Counted from the stretch's first letter, positions 31,064-41,100 are shown. The stretch: DNA of 64,000 nucleotides from Rickettsiella massiliensis 20B (GCF_000257395.1 NZ_AJGC01000001.1:682001-746000); one strand, 5' to 3'. Numbers and translations are program-made. The notes: generated from the letters alone by a model not told the origin.

Positions 31064-32425
31064 ATGCCTACGCCGATCCCGACTTCAACCACCTTCCCTA
31101 CAAAAAAAGCGGACTATGAATCATTATTAACCGAAATTATTGCACGCGCCAAGAAAAAAGGCGCTACACAAGTGGAAGCCGGGATCACTCACAATCTGGG
31201 CTATACGGTTACCGTTCGCGGAAAGGAAGTTGAAACCATCGAGCATCACCGTAGCAAAGCATTAGGCATGACTGTTTATTTTGATCAACGTAAAGGATCC
31301 GCGACAAGTGTCGATTTCAGTCAATCGGCGATTGAAAATCTTATTGCCAACGCATGCCATATGGCGCGTTTTACTGCGCTGGATCCTTTTTCAGGTTTAG
31401 CTGACCCCGCTTTGTTGGCAAAGCCACCCTATGCTTCATTAGACTTATATCATCCCTGGTCACTCACTCCACAACAAGCGATTGAGCTCGGGGTTGAGTG
31501 TGAAGCCAAAGCTTTGGCTCTGGACCCACGTATTCTTCATTCAGAAGGGGTGACCATTGCGACGGATGAGAGTTTTTATTTTTATGCCAATAGCCACAAT
31601 TTTTTAGGCAGTTATCCCACTTCACGACACAGCATTTCGTGTAGCCTGGTGGCTAAAGATAAAGGGGGCATGCAACGTGATGGCGATTATACCGTCACCC
31701 GCGTCCCCTCTGCGCTCAGTTCAACAACTCAATTAGCGGCACACGCCGCCCAAGCAACCGTAAGACGGTTAAACGCGCGTCGTTTAGCAACCTGTCAAGT
31801 CCCAGTCCTATTTCGGTCTGACGTGGCTCACAGTCTAGTTAGTCATTTTTTAGGCGCTATTTCTGGGGGGAATCTTTACCGGAACGCTTCTTTCTTAGTT
31901 AATCAACTTGGTAAACCTATCTTTGCTCCATCCATCACCCTGCATGAACAACCCCATCTGCAACAAGGATTAGGCAGCGCTCCTTTTGATAGCGAAGGTG
32001 TGATGACTCAAAATCGAACGTTAGTTGCTAAGGGTGTCTTACAAGGTTATCTCTTAAGCAGCTACTCGGCACGCAAACTGGGTTTACAATCGACAGGGAA
32101 TGCCGGTGGCGCACATAACATTATTGTCGAAACAAGTGACCTGGACTTAACGAGTCTAATCAAAAAAATGCACCGCGGTCTTTTCGTCACCGAACTGCTT
32201 GGACAAGGTACCAATTTAGTCACTGGCGATTATTCACGTGGCGCCGCAGGATTTTGGGTGGAAAATGGTGAGATTCAATATCCGGTTGAAGAAATTACCA
32301 TCGCTGGCAATTTAAAAGAAATGTACCAACAGATTGTCGCGGTAGGAAATGATATTGATCCACGCAGCTCCATTTTAACTGGCTCCATTTTAGTGGAAAA
32401 CATGACCGTCGCTGGTGGTGCTTAG
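31064..32425 (+). CDS. pmbA: Metalloprotease PmbA/TldE
   Basis: Partner of TldD in a heterodimeric metallopeptidase that trims unfolded peptides and matures peptide antibiotics. The family features are all here: VEAGITHNLGYTVTVRGKE, HRSKALGMTVYFDQRKGSA, VPVLFRSDVAHSLVSHFLG, and the C-terminal GLFVTELLGQGTNLVTGDYS and GFWVENGEIQYPVEEITIAG. 453 residues, intact. PmbA itself lacks the HExxxH zinc motif of TldD, and none is seen. A strong hairpin follows directly. Confidence 0.93.
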   Translation: MPTPIPTSTTFPTKKADYESLLTEIIARAKKKGATQVEAGITHNLGYTVTVRGKEVETIEHHRSKALGMTVYFDQRKGSATSVDFSQSAIENLIANACHMARFTALDPFSGLADPALLAKPPYASLDLYHPWSLTPQQAIELGVECEAKALALDPRILHSEGVTIATDESFYFYANSHNFLGSYPTSRHSISCSLVAKDKGGMQRDGDYTVTRVPSALSSTTQLAAHAAQATVRRLNARRLATCQVPVLFRSDVAHSLVSHFLGAISGGNLYRNASFLVNQLGKPIFAPSITLHEQPHLQQGLGSAPFDSEGVMTQNRTLVAKGVLQGYLLSSYSARKLGLQSTGNAGGAHNIIVETSDLDLTSLIKKMHRGLFVTELLGQGTNLVTGDYSRGAAGFWVENGEIQYPVEEITIAGNLKEMYQQIVAVGNDIDPRSSILTGSILVENMTVAGGA

Positions 32426-32463
32426 CACTGGACTGATTGACATTCTTCATTTCAGTCCAGTGC
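32425..32463 (+). terminator. 12-bp hairpin after pmbA
   Basis: GCACTGGACTGA (32425-32436) and TCAGTCCAGTGC (32452-32463) are exact complements around a 15-base loop, beginning on the last base of the pmbA stop. It probably ends pmbA and the convergent DUF1460 gene, although there is no U-run. Confidence 0.55.
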
Positions 32464-32493
32464 ATCGCTCAAATAAACTAAGTATATGACTTT

Positions 32494-33417
32494 TTAATTT
32501 TTGTGTGTGGCCGGTTCCTTAATTTGCCAAATACTCAAACCTCTCATCGTCGAGGAGTCACGATTTTGAAAAGGAATATCGGCTGTCCGACCAAGCCGTG
32601 AAGAGGCCATACGTAAATAAAGTGTCCCGTTTTTCCAAATCGCCAAGCTCATATGTGAAACATTCAACTTGGTACCGATGTGCTGAATAATGTCTGGGCC
32701 ATAGTGCCGCACAAACAAAATCAGACTACCCGTCGGAATTTTTTTACTGATCTCTGGATGATTTAAAAGGACTTGAGTCGGAATATAAGCGATACGAGCG
32801 GTTTCACTTTGCGCGCGGCGCACGCTTTTTTCTTTAAGTTGTTTTAAATAAACTGTTTTTTCGGCTACCGAAGCATTGGGACGTTGTATCTCGTCCGCAG
32901 TAAAATGTTGAAGCCACGCACGTCGATTGATAAACGCCGAAGTCTGCTTAACGTACTCGCCACCTATTTTATAAGTCAACTCGTGGATATAACCTTTTTG
33001 CCGATTATGTGGGACCCAATCCGCACTGGTGAAATGATTACGTTCAAAAAAATCCACTCGTCCGTGCCGATAACGAATCGCATTCATCTGCTGTTTAAAA
33101 CTGGGCAGCGTATTAGACAACGCTAAAGCCATGACGGTATCAACATACGTTTCACAATCAAACGCATTAAAACGATAGAGTGGATCTTGATCATACAGAC
33201 CCGCCGGTCCTTCACCTAAAGCGCCCAGTAGATAGGGCTGACCCAACAAAGCACCACTCTGTTTGATGATCCGTGTCGTTAAACTATCTGAAGCGCTATT
33301 TTGCTTGAGCAAGGATAACGCTTGATCGTCTACAGGAGAAGCCTGTACGAAAGGGCTCATGATGGAGGCAAATAAACATAAGCTTACAAAAAGCCCTCGT
33401 CGTAACGTGTAAATCAT
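32494..33417 (-). CDS. Exported DUF1460 (amidase-like, NlpC/P60-type) protein
   Basis: Start ATG 33417 gives a clean signal peptide (RRGLFVSLCLFASIMSPFVQA-SP). An earlier in-frame ATG at 33450 would overlap HPr. The mature part shows the DUF1460 pattern: NAFDCETYVDTVMALAL with the presumed catalytic Cys, IRYRHGRVDFFERNHFTSAD, then PTGSLILFVRHYG and HIGTKLNVSHMSLAIW with the His. Proteins of this family are periplasmic cysteine peptidases/amidases acting on peptidoglycan-like substrates. 307 residues, intact. Same strand as HPr and the SufA-like gene. Confidence 0.78.
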   Translation of the reverse strand: MIYTLRRGLFVSLCLFASIMSPFVQASPVDDQALSLLKQNSASDSLTTRIIKQSGALLGQPYLLGALGEGPAGLYDQDPLYRFNAFDCETYVDTVMALALSNTLPSFKQQMNAIRYRHGRVDFFERNHFTSADWVPHNRQKGYIHELTYKIGGEYVKQTSAFINRRAWLQHFTADEIQRPNASVAEKTVYLKQLKEKSVRRAQSETARIAYIPTQVLLNHPEISKKIPTGSLILFVRHYGPDIIQHIGTKLNVSHMSLAIWKNGTLYLRMASSRLGRTADIPFQNRDSSTMRGLSIWQIKEPATHKN

Positions 33418-33433
33418 TTTTACTCCAAAGAAC

Positions 33434-33703
33434 TTATTTTTCTTCCCCAAAGCGATCAGTCACTAATTTTTCGAGCACATTCAGTGCCGCAGCTTCATCC
33501 TCGCCTTTGACAATGACTTCAACAGGGCTTCCTTGACAAGCGGTTAAACCCATCACTTCAAGAATACTTTTGCCATCCACCTGCTTACCATTACAGCGCA
33601 GGGTAATATCACTAATAAAACAGCGGGCCATTTTTACCCACTTCATGGAAGCACGGGCATGAAGCCCTAATCTATTATTGATTGTAATAACTTTACGTAA
33701 CAT
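33434..33703 (-). CDS. HPr-family phosphocarrier protein
   Basis: An 89-residue phosphocarrier of the phosphotransferase system. The phosphorylated His is in the LGLHARAS motif (His15). GKSILEVMGL contains the regulatory-site Ser and matches both HPr and NPr. It is intact. No EI, EIIA or sugar permease is nearby, so a regulatory (nitrogen-PTS-like) role is possible but not shown. It lies 16 bases upstream of the DUF1460 start. Confidence 0.9.
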   Translation of the reverse strand: MLRKVITINNRLGLHARASMKWVKMARCFISDITLRCNGKQVDGKSILEVMGLTACQGSPVEVIVKGEDEAAALNVLEKLVTDRFGEEK

Positions 33704-33723
33704 ACGGTGAGGAGACTAACCCT

Positions 33724-34057
33724 CTATTTTTCCTCTATGCTAAAACTTTCACCACACCCACAGCTAGCTGTTTGATTGGGATTAAGAAACTGTAAAGTAC
33801 CGTTTAATCCATTATAGATATAATCAATGCGGGTCCCTTGCAAATAGGGAATACTCGCTGGATCGACAAAAAGGGTCAACCCTTCTGTACAGTAGTGAAT
33901 ATCGCCCTCATATTGCTTTTCATTATAATCTAGATCATAGGACAAGCCCGCGCAACCGGCGTGCTTAATAGACAAACGAAGTGTTTCTTTATTTCAGCTG
34001 AAGGTCTAGTCTGACCTCTTCTTGCCCGCTCACCCAGGATGTGACCATTGTATTCAT
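33724..34057 (-). CDS. A-type Fe-S carrier (SufA/IscA/HesB family), N-terminus broken
   Basis: Carries Fe-S clusters to apoproteins. The core is clear: LSIKHAGCAGLSYDLDYN with the first Cys, VDPASIPYLQGTRIDY, and ASCGCGESFSIEE with the C-terminal Cys pair. The frame opens only at ETLRLS, preceded by a TGA. A separate short frame from ATG 34057 (MNTMVTSWVSGQEEVRLDL) may be the original start region, with about 10-20 codons missing between. Mrp at 19.2 kb is another Fe-S carrier in the window. Assignment to SufA versus IscA is not possible from this fragment. Confidence 0.78.
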
Positions 34058-34340
34058 TGCCCTATGCTACCACCAATTATAACTCGCACAAAGCACACTC
34101 TAAACGGGCGAAATTTTTAACACAGAAAAGTAGTTATTATGCTTACATAATTAGCGAATTTGCCGCATTCTTAATCGTTGTTAGCCCCAAAAAAGCCTCT
34201 TTAATACCTTATCTAGAACCATCTGCAAAAGAATAAATTCTGATTCTTCACTTTATTTTGTTTTACTCAACTCGTAAAACTTAACTATCTGATTTTAAAA
34301 TCAACTTACAACTTGTTTCCTATAAGTCTTTACGGTACGT
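34058..34340. other. Divergent AT-rich intergenic region before the permease
   Basis: About 280 bases between divergent genes, with short ORFs only. An AAGGAAAAAAA stretch at 34350 may be the permease ribosome site. Confidence 0.35.
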
Positions 34341-34349
34341 TAATCTACA

Positions 34350-35458
34350 AGGAAAAAAATCAAGTTTACAGGGCGGAGGAATGCTCGCTTTACCCACAAT
34401 GCGAAAGCCGGGTTTCTCAATGCTTCACTACTGATGATACTTTGTTGGTTCATCATGACAGTTTGTGCTTTTCTGGTTCTAGAAGTTAACCTTCGCCTGC
34501 CCGCTAATACCAATTTAATATCGATGGCGACACTTTTTTTAGGTCGTTGGGGAACCATCATCGCCTGGGTGAGCTATTTGCTTTTATTTTATTCGGTATT
34601 AGCCGCTTATATGGCGGGCGGGGGTGACTTTTTAAGTGGCTTACTCGCAAGTTTTGGGTTAAGGTTGACCACTCTCCTGCACTCAGTTACGTCGTCTATC
34701 AAGGGATTCATTATGTAGATTGTGTCAACCGAGGATTGATGCTCAGCAAGCTTGGCATTTATTTTTTACTGATTCTCTTATTAATGCCATTTATTTCAAT
34801 AAGTAAGTTACAAGCCGGTGAGCTCCATTATTTTACAAGTGGTTTAAGTGTTATCATTACCTCTTTTACCTTCGCAAATATTATTCCCAGTTTACGTACT
34901 TACTTTCAAGAAGATATCGCTAAATTAAGACGTGTTATTTTGGTAGGTAGCCTTATTCCACTTATTTGTTATCTTCTTTGCGATGGTCTGATTGCCTTGC
35001 AACAATCTGGTCGCTCGACAAGCGGGTTTGTCGCACAATTAAGTCAAGTCCTTAATAATGTCTACATTACACTCCTAGCAAAAATATTTACTTCAATTTG
35101 CCTTGCGACCTCCTTTCTGGCCAGTATGCTCAGCTTATCCGATTTTTTGGCCGATGGTTTTCGCGTCAAGAAAAAAGGGGCTGGCGGCATTTTAGTCTAT
35201 GCGGCCACTTTAATCCCACCTATCACGATTGTCCTATTTTCTCCAGGCATTTTTATTAAAGCGCTCGGTTATGCTGGAGTTTTCTGTGCCATCTTATTCA
35301 TCCTCTTACCCACACTCATGGCTTGGCGTGGACGATATCACACCACTTCTTCGAGTATAGTTCCCCTCCTTGTTAAAGGGGGTAAGCCACTGCTTATTTT
35401 TTTAGGGTTTACTGGTCTTTTTTTTACAGGTTATGGAATAAAAATGGCGCTATTTTAA
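34350..35458 (+). CDS. Aromatic amino acid permease (TyrP/Mtr, HAAAP family), broken
   Basis: Inner-membrane proton symporter for tyrosine or tryptophan in this family. The family entry motif is GGMLALP, followed after a one-base shift by AKAGFLNASLLMILCWF. Membrane helices continue through NLISMATLFLGRWGTIIAW and YSVLAAYMAGGGDFLSG. A second shift near 34690 links to YVVYQGIHYVDCVNRGLM and SKLGIYFLLILLLMPF. The distal part has ALQQSGR and ATSFLASMLSLSDFLADGF, characteristic of TyrP/Mtr. The first 25 or so residues cannot be found, so the start near 34350 is approximate. Confidence 0.78.
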
Positions 35459-35607
35459 CCCTTAAAACGCCAGGTAACGCTTATAACACTTATAACGACA
35501 ATAGCTTGCAAATTGCATCATTCATGTCTAACGACTTACAACCCTTTCCTCTCCCCCTACTACCGTTTTTTTGGAGAAAAAGCCACTATTAGTAGGGATC
35601 CAATAAC

Positions 35608-35641
35608 AAAGAATAACTGCATATTGTGAAGGTTATTCTTT
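35608..35641. terminator. 10-bp hairpin upstream of the small peptide gene
   Basis: AAAGAATAAC (35608-35617) and GTTATTCTTT (35632-35641) pair exactly around 14 bases. It could end the permease transcript or sit in the leader of the small ORF. Confidence 0.4.
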
Positions 35642-35727
35642 CTTAGCGGATTGAACAAATGAACCTTTTTACTGGCTAAAAGCGAATGAAAAAGGATTGA
35701 ATTTTAATAAATGAATGGGGGTAAATT

Positions 35728-35832
35728 ATGATTATTGATGGTGTTTTAGTCGGCGTTGCTTTGGCAGCCCTTGAGTTAGGGGTGGCTTGGATACTAGCTT
35801 GTGTGCTTAACCACGAAAAAGTTTGCGACTAG
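35728..35832 (+). CDS. 34-residue hydrophobic membrane peptide
   Basis: ATG at 35728 follows GGGGG by 6 bases, a strong ribosome site in an otherwise empty region. The peptide starts MIIDGVLVGVALAALELG and continues VAWILACVLNHEKVCD: one hydrophobic helix of about 24 residues with a short charged, cysteine-containing tail. A hairpin lies about 90 bases before it and a rho-independent terminator follows at 35897-35935, so it looks like a stand-alone transcript. Size and build resemble type I toxin peptides (Ldr, Fst) or small regulatory membrane proteins, but there is no sequence match I can name. No antisense RNA was identified. Confidence 0.5.
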   Translation: MIIDGVLVGVALAALELGVAWILACVLNHEKVCD

Positions 35833-35896
35833 CTTTGCAGAGCTAGTTAATTTTAAATAAGGCCGATTTAACCTTTCCTTAGAGCGGCCATTACGC

Positions 35897-35936
35897 AAAA
35901 TCCCTGATAGATCCAGCATCTTGACAGGGATTTTTC
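35897..35936 (+). terminator. Rho-independent terminator after the small peptide gene
   Basis: AAAATCCCTG (35897-35906) pairs with CAGGGATTTT (35925-35934), ending in a T-run (35931-35935). Confidence 0.7.
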
Positions 35937-35940
35937 ATAT

Positions 35941-36723
35941 AGATTGGACAAAAATTTTGTATAGACTCCTGATGTGTTTAAAACTGAAGCAAGTCAATCT
36001 ATTTTAGTTAAAAGAAGCATTTCTCCTATTCAAATCCTAACCTACCAAAAATCAACCTATATAACCGAAGCAATATACTCCAATATTTTTCATTAAAATG
36101 AATTAAATGATCTCTAGCACCTTAACAAAATATCGTTTACTTAGATAAAAAACAGCTAACCTAAAAAGAGAAATTGAAATAAGATAAACTAAATCAATAA
36201 ACAATAAAAAAATAAAGTTTGATTTAGCTGTTAACAAATGGCATAGTTTGTCCACTATTTTAACGTTTAATCTTATTAAAAATTAAATATTTTTATTACT
36301 TGTCTTATACTTTGCAAGATATCTATTTGAAGTAATTTTACAAAGCTTCTTAGTTTTTAAAAACAATTGATAAAGCTTCACTGTAGATAAATAACTTAGA
36401 AGTAGACTTACATCAATAAAATAAATTTACTGATCCATTAAACTTTAAATTATTTAACTTTTTATAGACTAAACCATATTAACATGATGCGTTCTCATTA
36501 CTTGATAAAAATGAGACTTGTTCTTATTGAGTCAATTAAGCCGTTGAATCATTAAAAATTTTGAGAATTTTGTGTGAAGAAAGTCACTGTTCAGCAAACT
36601 CCATTCAACAAAATGCCTAAGAGATATAAGTCTTAACATCGGGTACAAAAAAGGACTAAAGTTTTTAAATAACAAGCCCATGTATTAAAAAATAATTTAA
36701 TACTAAAACAAAAAAGTTTCATT
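35941..36723. other. AT-rich region without genes
   Basis: About 780 bases of very AT-rich sequence with stops in all frames. No conserved protein fragment, RNA gene or repeat could be recognised. Confidence 0.4.
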
Positions 36724-37429
36724 ATGTCAAAAATAAAAGAGAAAAAGGAAATTGGCACGTCAAAAAATATTAGTTTTTATGTTCTTATTTTAGGCATGAT
36801 CAACCTTACCGTTAGTTTAGCCGCTGATGTCGTTGCCTATAAACTCGTTCACTTAGGACCCGCTTTACTGCCCGGCGCACCCCTGATTTTTTCCATTAAC
36901 CTATGTTGTCGGCGATATTGTTACTGAAGTGTATGGCTACGCTGTAGCGAAAAAAATTATTTGGGTCACGCTTATCTGTGAATTATTTTTCGCCATAGCA
37001 ATTAAAGTCATTATTCACCTGCCTTCCCCTATTTTTTGGCATCAACAAGCCTCTTATAATGAAGTCGTTGACCCAATTTTACGATTTGTTTTGGCGGGTA
37101 TTGTTGCCGTGATTAGTAGTAGTTTTGCTAATGTTTATTTATTATCGAAATGGAAAGTTTGGACAAAAGGTCGTTATTTTTGGCTAAGAAGTATTGGCTC
37201 TTCCGCGGTAGGGTGTTTGATTTTAGTGATCGTCACAATTTTCCTTGGTTTCAGTGGAGCAAGACCCTTAACAGAACTGGCTTATATGATTTTATCCGTT
37301 TATTCTGTTGAGTTCTTATACGCACTTGTCAGTGCATGGCCCGCTTCAATAGTCGTTGGCTACTTAAAGTTAGAAGAACAACTCGATTTTTATGATATTG
37401 ATACAAAGTTCAATCCATTTAAATCATAA
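36724..37429 (+). CDS. Queuosine-precursor transporter-like VUT (YhhQ) family protein, one frameshift
   Basis: Membrane protein of the vitamin-uptake-transporter family, of which YhhQ imports queuosine precursors. Helices begin at FYVLILGMINLTVSLAADVV. At APLIFS (about 36885) one T too many in a T-run breaks the frame; restored, it reads FPLTYVVGDIVTEVYGY, the diagnostic family motif. It then continues VAKKIIWVTLIC, ISSSFANVYLLSKWK and the last helices. Total about 234 residues. The actual substrate is inferred from family only. The next gene starts 25 bases later with AAGGAG, so the two may be co-transcribed. Confidence 0.8.
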
Positions 37430-37453
37430 AACTAATCTTAAAGGAGATCGATA

Positions 37454-38668
37454 ATGCCTATATTTGATTTAATAGTAATTAAGAAATTTACAGAAATAAT
37501 TGAAAAAATTAAAAATGACATCGAAATAATTTTTCCAGATCTAAAAAATGATTCTTTTCTAGGATGGCAAGATAATTTTGATAAATTAGAAACTGTCTTA
37601 ACAGAATTAAAAAATAAACAGAAAAGAGAAGTTCTTTCAACTGAGAAATTACAAGAAAATATCAGTGATATCGTAGATCGTTTACAAACAGTTATTTATG
37701 AACTTGAAATACTTTTCCCAAATAAAAAAATTAGATCAAATGATGAAGAAGATAATAAAAATGAATTTCTAAGAGTCACTGGAAAGCAAACTCTTGATAA
37801 GGATCAATTTATTTTAAATCAAACCAGTAAGCAAATTATTGATAATTTAAAACTCGTTGAAATCAATAGTATCACTAAAGAGGATGGTCATTTTAAAGAA
37901 TTTATACGAAGCATTAATGAAAATGAAAAAGGAGATAGCTTTACAAAAATTTTCTATCTATTACAAAGTGGCGAAAAATCTTTTTTTCATCGCTTAGATA
38001 CAAAAGAAACTTGGACCTGGTTAGGTGGGGAACCGCTTTCTTTATTCACATTACAAAATAATGAACTGATCGAACATATACTTAATGAACAGAATAAAAA
38101 TGTTACTCTTTCAAAACAAGTTTGGTTTGGTGCCATGTTAAAAAAGGATCTAGATAATTCGAGTACAGATAAACCTGAAAGCACAGCGGACAATATTCCT
38201 TTTACTCTTGTTTCTTGCACCTGTACGCCTGCTTTTATCCCTCAACATTTTCATAACGAGATTAATGAAGCAATGGTAGATGTTTATCAGCAAGCTTCTA
38301 AAGAAAACCAAGATCGGATGTACTTATTATTGACTTCTGAACAACAAAATGACCTTAAGGAACAGATAGCTTTAAAAGAAAAGGAAAAAAAAACACCTAA
38401 TTCATTTGCTGAAAACAAATATCTCTTTTTAAAACCAGACAGAGACAATACATCTGAATCTACTGAAAACTCTTCTAATACCTCTTTAAAAGCCCTCAGT
38501 AACTGTATTACTAGAGGGTTTTTCTATATCGTATCTAAAAACAGGATATCCCCGATTCACAAAACCAAGATAGCTATTTTTTTGATATTTATAGCGGTTA
38601 TAAAGCACATAACGATTGTGTTAATAATCGTCCCTAACCCTCATAACGTCTCATTGCAAAAGCAATAA
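37454..38668 (+). CDS. DUF985 (cupin_5) domain protein with coiled N-terminus and C-terminal membrane segment
   Basis: 404 residues, intact, ribosome site AAGGAG. Residues 1-110 are charged and helical with two similar halves (NDIEIIFPDL and YELEILFPNK). Residues about 128-268 match the DUF985/cupin_5 pattern: FTKIFYLLQSGEKSFFHRLD then TKETWTWLGGEPLSLFTL, VWFGAMLK, and LVSCTCTPAF. Standard DUF985 proteins are about 150-170 residues, so this one carries added ends. Residues 330-360 are Ser/Asn/Lys-rich, and 372-394 form a hydrophobic helix (TKIAIFLIFIAVIKH). Function unknown; sugar or nucleotide-sugar binding is seen in some cupins. Its AT-rich codons match the accessory neighbours. Confidence 0.65.
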   Translation: MPIFDLIVIKKFTEIIEKIKNDIEIIFPDLKNDSFLGWQDNFDKLETVLTELKNKQKREVLSTEKLQENISDIVDRLQTVIYELEILFPNKKIRSNDEEDNKNEFLRVTGKQTLDKDQFILNQTSKQIIDNLKLVEINSITKEDGHFKEFIRSINENEKGDSFTKIFYLLQSGEKSFFHRLDTKETWTWLGGEPLSLFTLQNNELIEHILNEQNKNVTLSKQVWFGAMLKKDLDNSSTDKPESTADNIPFTLVSCTCTPAFIPQHFHNEINEAMVDVYQQASKENQDRMYLLLTSEQQNDLKEQIALKEKEKKTPNSFAENKYLFLKPDRDNTSESTENSSNTSLKALSNCITRGFFYIVSKNRISPIHKTKIAIFLIFIAVIKHITIVLIIVPNPHNVSLQKQ

Positions 38669-38893
38669 GCCTCGTAATACCGCTGCTGGTCCTAATAACA
38701 AAATAGGGAAAAAGTCACGCTATAAAATCAAGTTTGGCGCAGACAAGCCAGTCTAATCGAGACAAAGCGATCTCTGACCCAACTGAAGGATTATCGTCTA
38801 TTTTCAAATACTTTTGATAAAAATCATTTTATGAGCACACAAGGTGGTCACCTGTTCTGGGATAGAGCGACACACATTTGCCTGAATAACCCT
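38669..38893. other. Intergenic region before the htpG promoter
   Basis: About 225 bases with no supported gene. It leads into the heat-shock promoter at 38894. Confidence 0.35.
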
Positions 38894-38921
38894 CTTGAAA
38901 TAAGCGATTTTAGCCTCATAT
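38894..38921 (+). promoter_or_regulatory. Sigma-32 heat-shock promoter of htpG
   Basis: CTTGAAA (38894-38900), 13-base spacer, CCTCATAT (38914-38921). This is one base from the sigma-32 consensus (CTTGAAA, 11-15 bases, CCCCATnT) and sits about 70 bases before the htpG ATG. The gene identity makes heat-shock control very plausible. Confidence 0.72.
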
Positions 38922-38989
38922 TGCTAGAGAGTTACCGGGTCGACCGGCTAAAAAAATCTGTAGTCTCGTCTTGATTGGAGTATCCCTTT

Positions 38990-40865
38990 ATGAGCGTTAC
39001 CGAAAAACAAACGTGCGGCTTCCAAGCGGAAGTCAAACAACTATTACAGTTAATGATTCACTCTCTTTATAGTAACAAAGAGATTTTCATCCGTGAATTG
39101 ATTTCTAATGCCTCTGATGCGGTGGACCGGCTCCGTTTCCAAGCGTTGGAACAACCTGAACTCTATGAAGGGGACAGTGAATTAAAACTTCGAATTACCA
39201 TTGATAAACCGAATCGTCGGCTGATTTTTACGGATAATGGGATTGGCATGCGTCGCGAAGAGTGTATTGCGCATCTTGGAACCATTGCTAAATCGGGAAC
39301 AAAAGAATTTTTGTCGCAGTTAACCGGTGATAAAGCAAAAGATAGTCAATTAATCGGTCAATTTGGTGTGGGTTTCTATTCCTCATTTATGGTTGCCCAA
39401 AAAGTAACGGTCAATACCCGTGCGGCAGGTGTACCGGCACAAGAAGGGGTATGCTGGGAATCGATGGGTGATGGTGAGTATACAATTAGCCCCCTAGAAA
39501 AAGCCGAACGCGGAACTGAGATTATTTTAGAACTTAAAGAAGGAGAAGAAACGTTTCTTGAAGATTGGCAACTCCGCAACATTATCCTCAAATACTCTGA
39601 ATCACATTTCTTTACCCATTTACATGCAAAAAAGGAAAAAAAAGAAGGTTCCGACTCCGATACAGAAATAACTCCGTCACTGCGTTGGGAAGTAATTAAT
39701 AAAGCCACCGCACTTTGGACGTTACCTAAAAACCAGATTAAAGACGAAGAGTATCAAACTTTCTACCAGCATATTGCCCATGATTTTAAAAATCCACTGG
39801 TTTGGACGCATAATAAAGTCGAAGGTAAACAAGAATACACGACACTCTTATATATTCCTGAAGAGGCCCCGTTTGATCTGTGGAATTATGATAAACCACG
39901 TGGATTGAAGCTTTATGTACGACGTGTGTTTATTATGGATGATGCTGAACAATTTTTACCGCGCTACTTGCGTTTTGTAAAAGGAATTGTCGATAGCAAT
40001 GATTTACCACTCAATGTTTCTCGAGAAATCCTGCAAGATAATAAATTAGTTGACAATATCCGCACTGCTGTCATAAAGCGTGTTTTGGATCTGTTAGCGA
40101 ACCTGGCACAAGAAAAACCAGAAACGTATCAAAAGTTCTGGAAAGCCTTTGGTAACGTGCTTAAAGACGCACCGTGAAGCGCTCGCTAAACTCCTGCGTT
40201 TTGCTTCCACTCACTCAAATTCTCCCGAACCGACCGTCAGTTTAGCCGCTTATGTGGAACGGATGAAACCGGAACAAGACAAAATTTATTATATTACTGC
40301 GGAAAATTATGCAGCGGCTAGCCATAGTCCACATTTAGAAATTTTCCGAAAAAATAATATCGAGGTCCTCCTCCTCCATGACCGCATCGATGAGTGGCTT
40401 GTGAGTTATTTAACTGAGTTTGAGGGGAAAACACTACAATCTGTTGCGAAAGATGCAGATATTAGCGGCCTCGCTCAAGAAGACGAAGCTCAGCAAAAAG
40501 AGGAAATCGCTAACCTTGAGCCACTTTTAAGACAAATAAAAGAAATTTTAGGGGATAAAGTAAAAGAAGTACGGATTTCAAAACGTCTGACGGATTCGCC
40601 GGCTTGTATTGTAAATGAAGAAAATGCGTTAAGTAGTCATATGCAACGTATTTTACAAGCCACAGGACAAACTGTACCGATTTCTAAACCGATATTAGAG
40701 CTCAATGCACAACATCGTTTAGTCCAGGCTCTGAAGCACGAACAAGATGACGTGCGCTTAGCCGAGTGGGCCAATTTATTCCTAGAACAATCTATTTTAG
40801 CAGAAGGCGGTCACCTGGAAGATCCCGCAGCGTTTGTTAAACGACTGAATCATTTATTAAGTTAA
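38990..40865 (+). CDS. htpG: Molecular chaperone HtpG (Hsp90), one small deletion/frameshift
   Basis: Bacterial Hsp90, ATP-dependent chaperone. ATG 38990 follows GGAG. The ATPase domain has [12 protein letters not shown] (catalytic Glu, Mg-binding Asn), [20 protein letters not shown] and [13 protein letters not shown]. The middle domain has [19 protein letters not shown] and the catalytic-loop Arg in SREILQD. At GNVLKDAP (about 40165) the frame breaks and resumes [14 protein letters not shown]; about 8 codons of the usual 'EDFxN' text are missing. The dimerisation domain follows to 40865. A terminator follows immediately. Confidence 0.94.
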
Positions 40866-40879
40866 ATACTTCTGAACAG

Positions 40880-40913
40880 AAGACGAACGGCATCAAGTCG
40901 TTCGTCTTTTTTT
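40880..40913 (+). terminator. Rho-independent terminator of htpG
   Basis: AAGACGAACG (40880-40889) pairs with CGTTCGTCTT (40899-40908), followed by seven T (40907-40913). Confidence 0.88.
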
Positions 40914-41100
40914 AAAATATCTATACAATCTAAGTGCCGTACGCTGCAGAAGCAATTCGATCAAATCAAATAGCATATAAAATTTCCTGGCTTTTTAGAA
41001 CAAAGCATCGACTAAACAAATAAAAAACAAATATTTTTCTCTTCAACTATCAGTGAATCAATCAATAAGACAAGTTAACTTTTTCTTAAAAAGATCTGTT

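Noticed and set aside
34048-34236. 62-codon open frame on the plus strand
   Set aside because: It lies over the SufA-like N-terminal region and an AT-rich gap, has no ribosome site or recognisable sequence.
35941-36723. Possible replication origin or centromere-like AT-rich region
   Set aside because: No DnaA-box cluster or iterons were seen; AT-richness alone is not enough.
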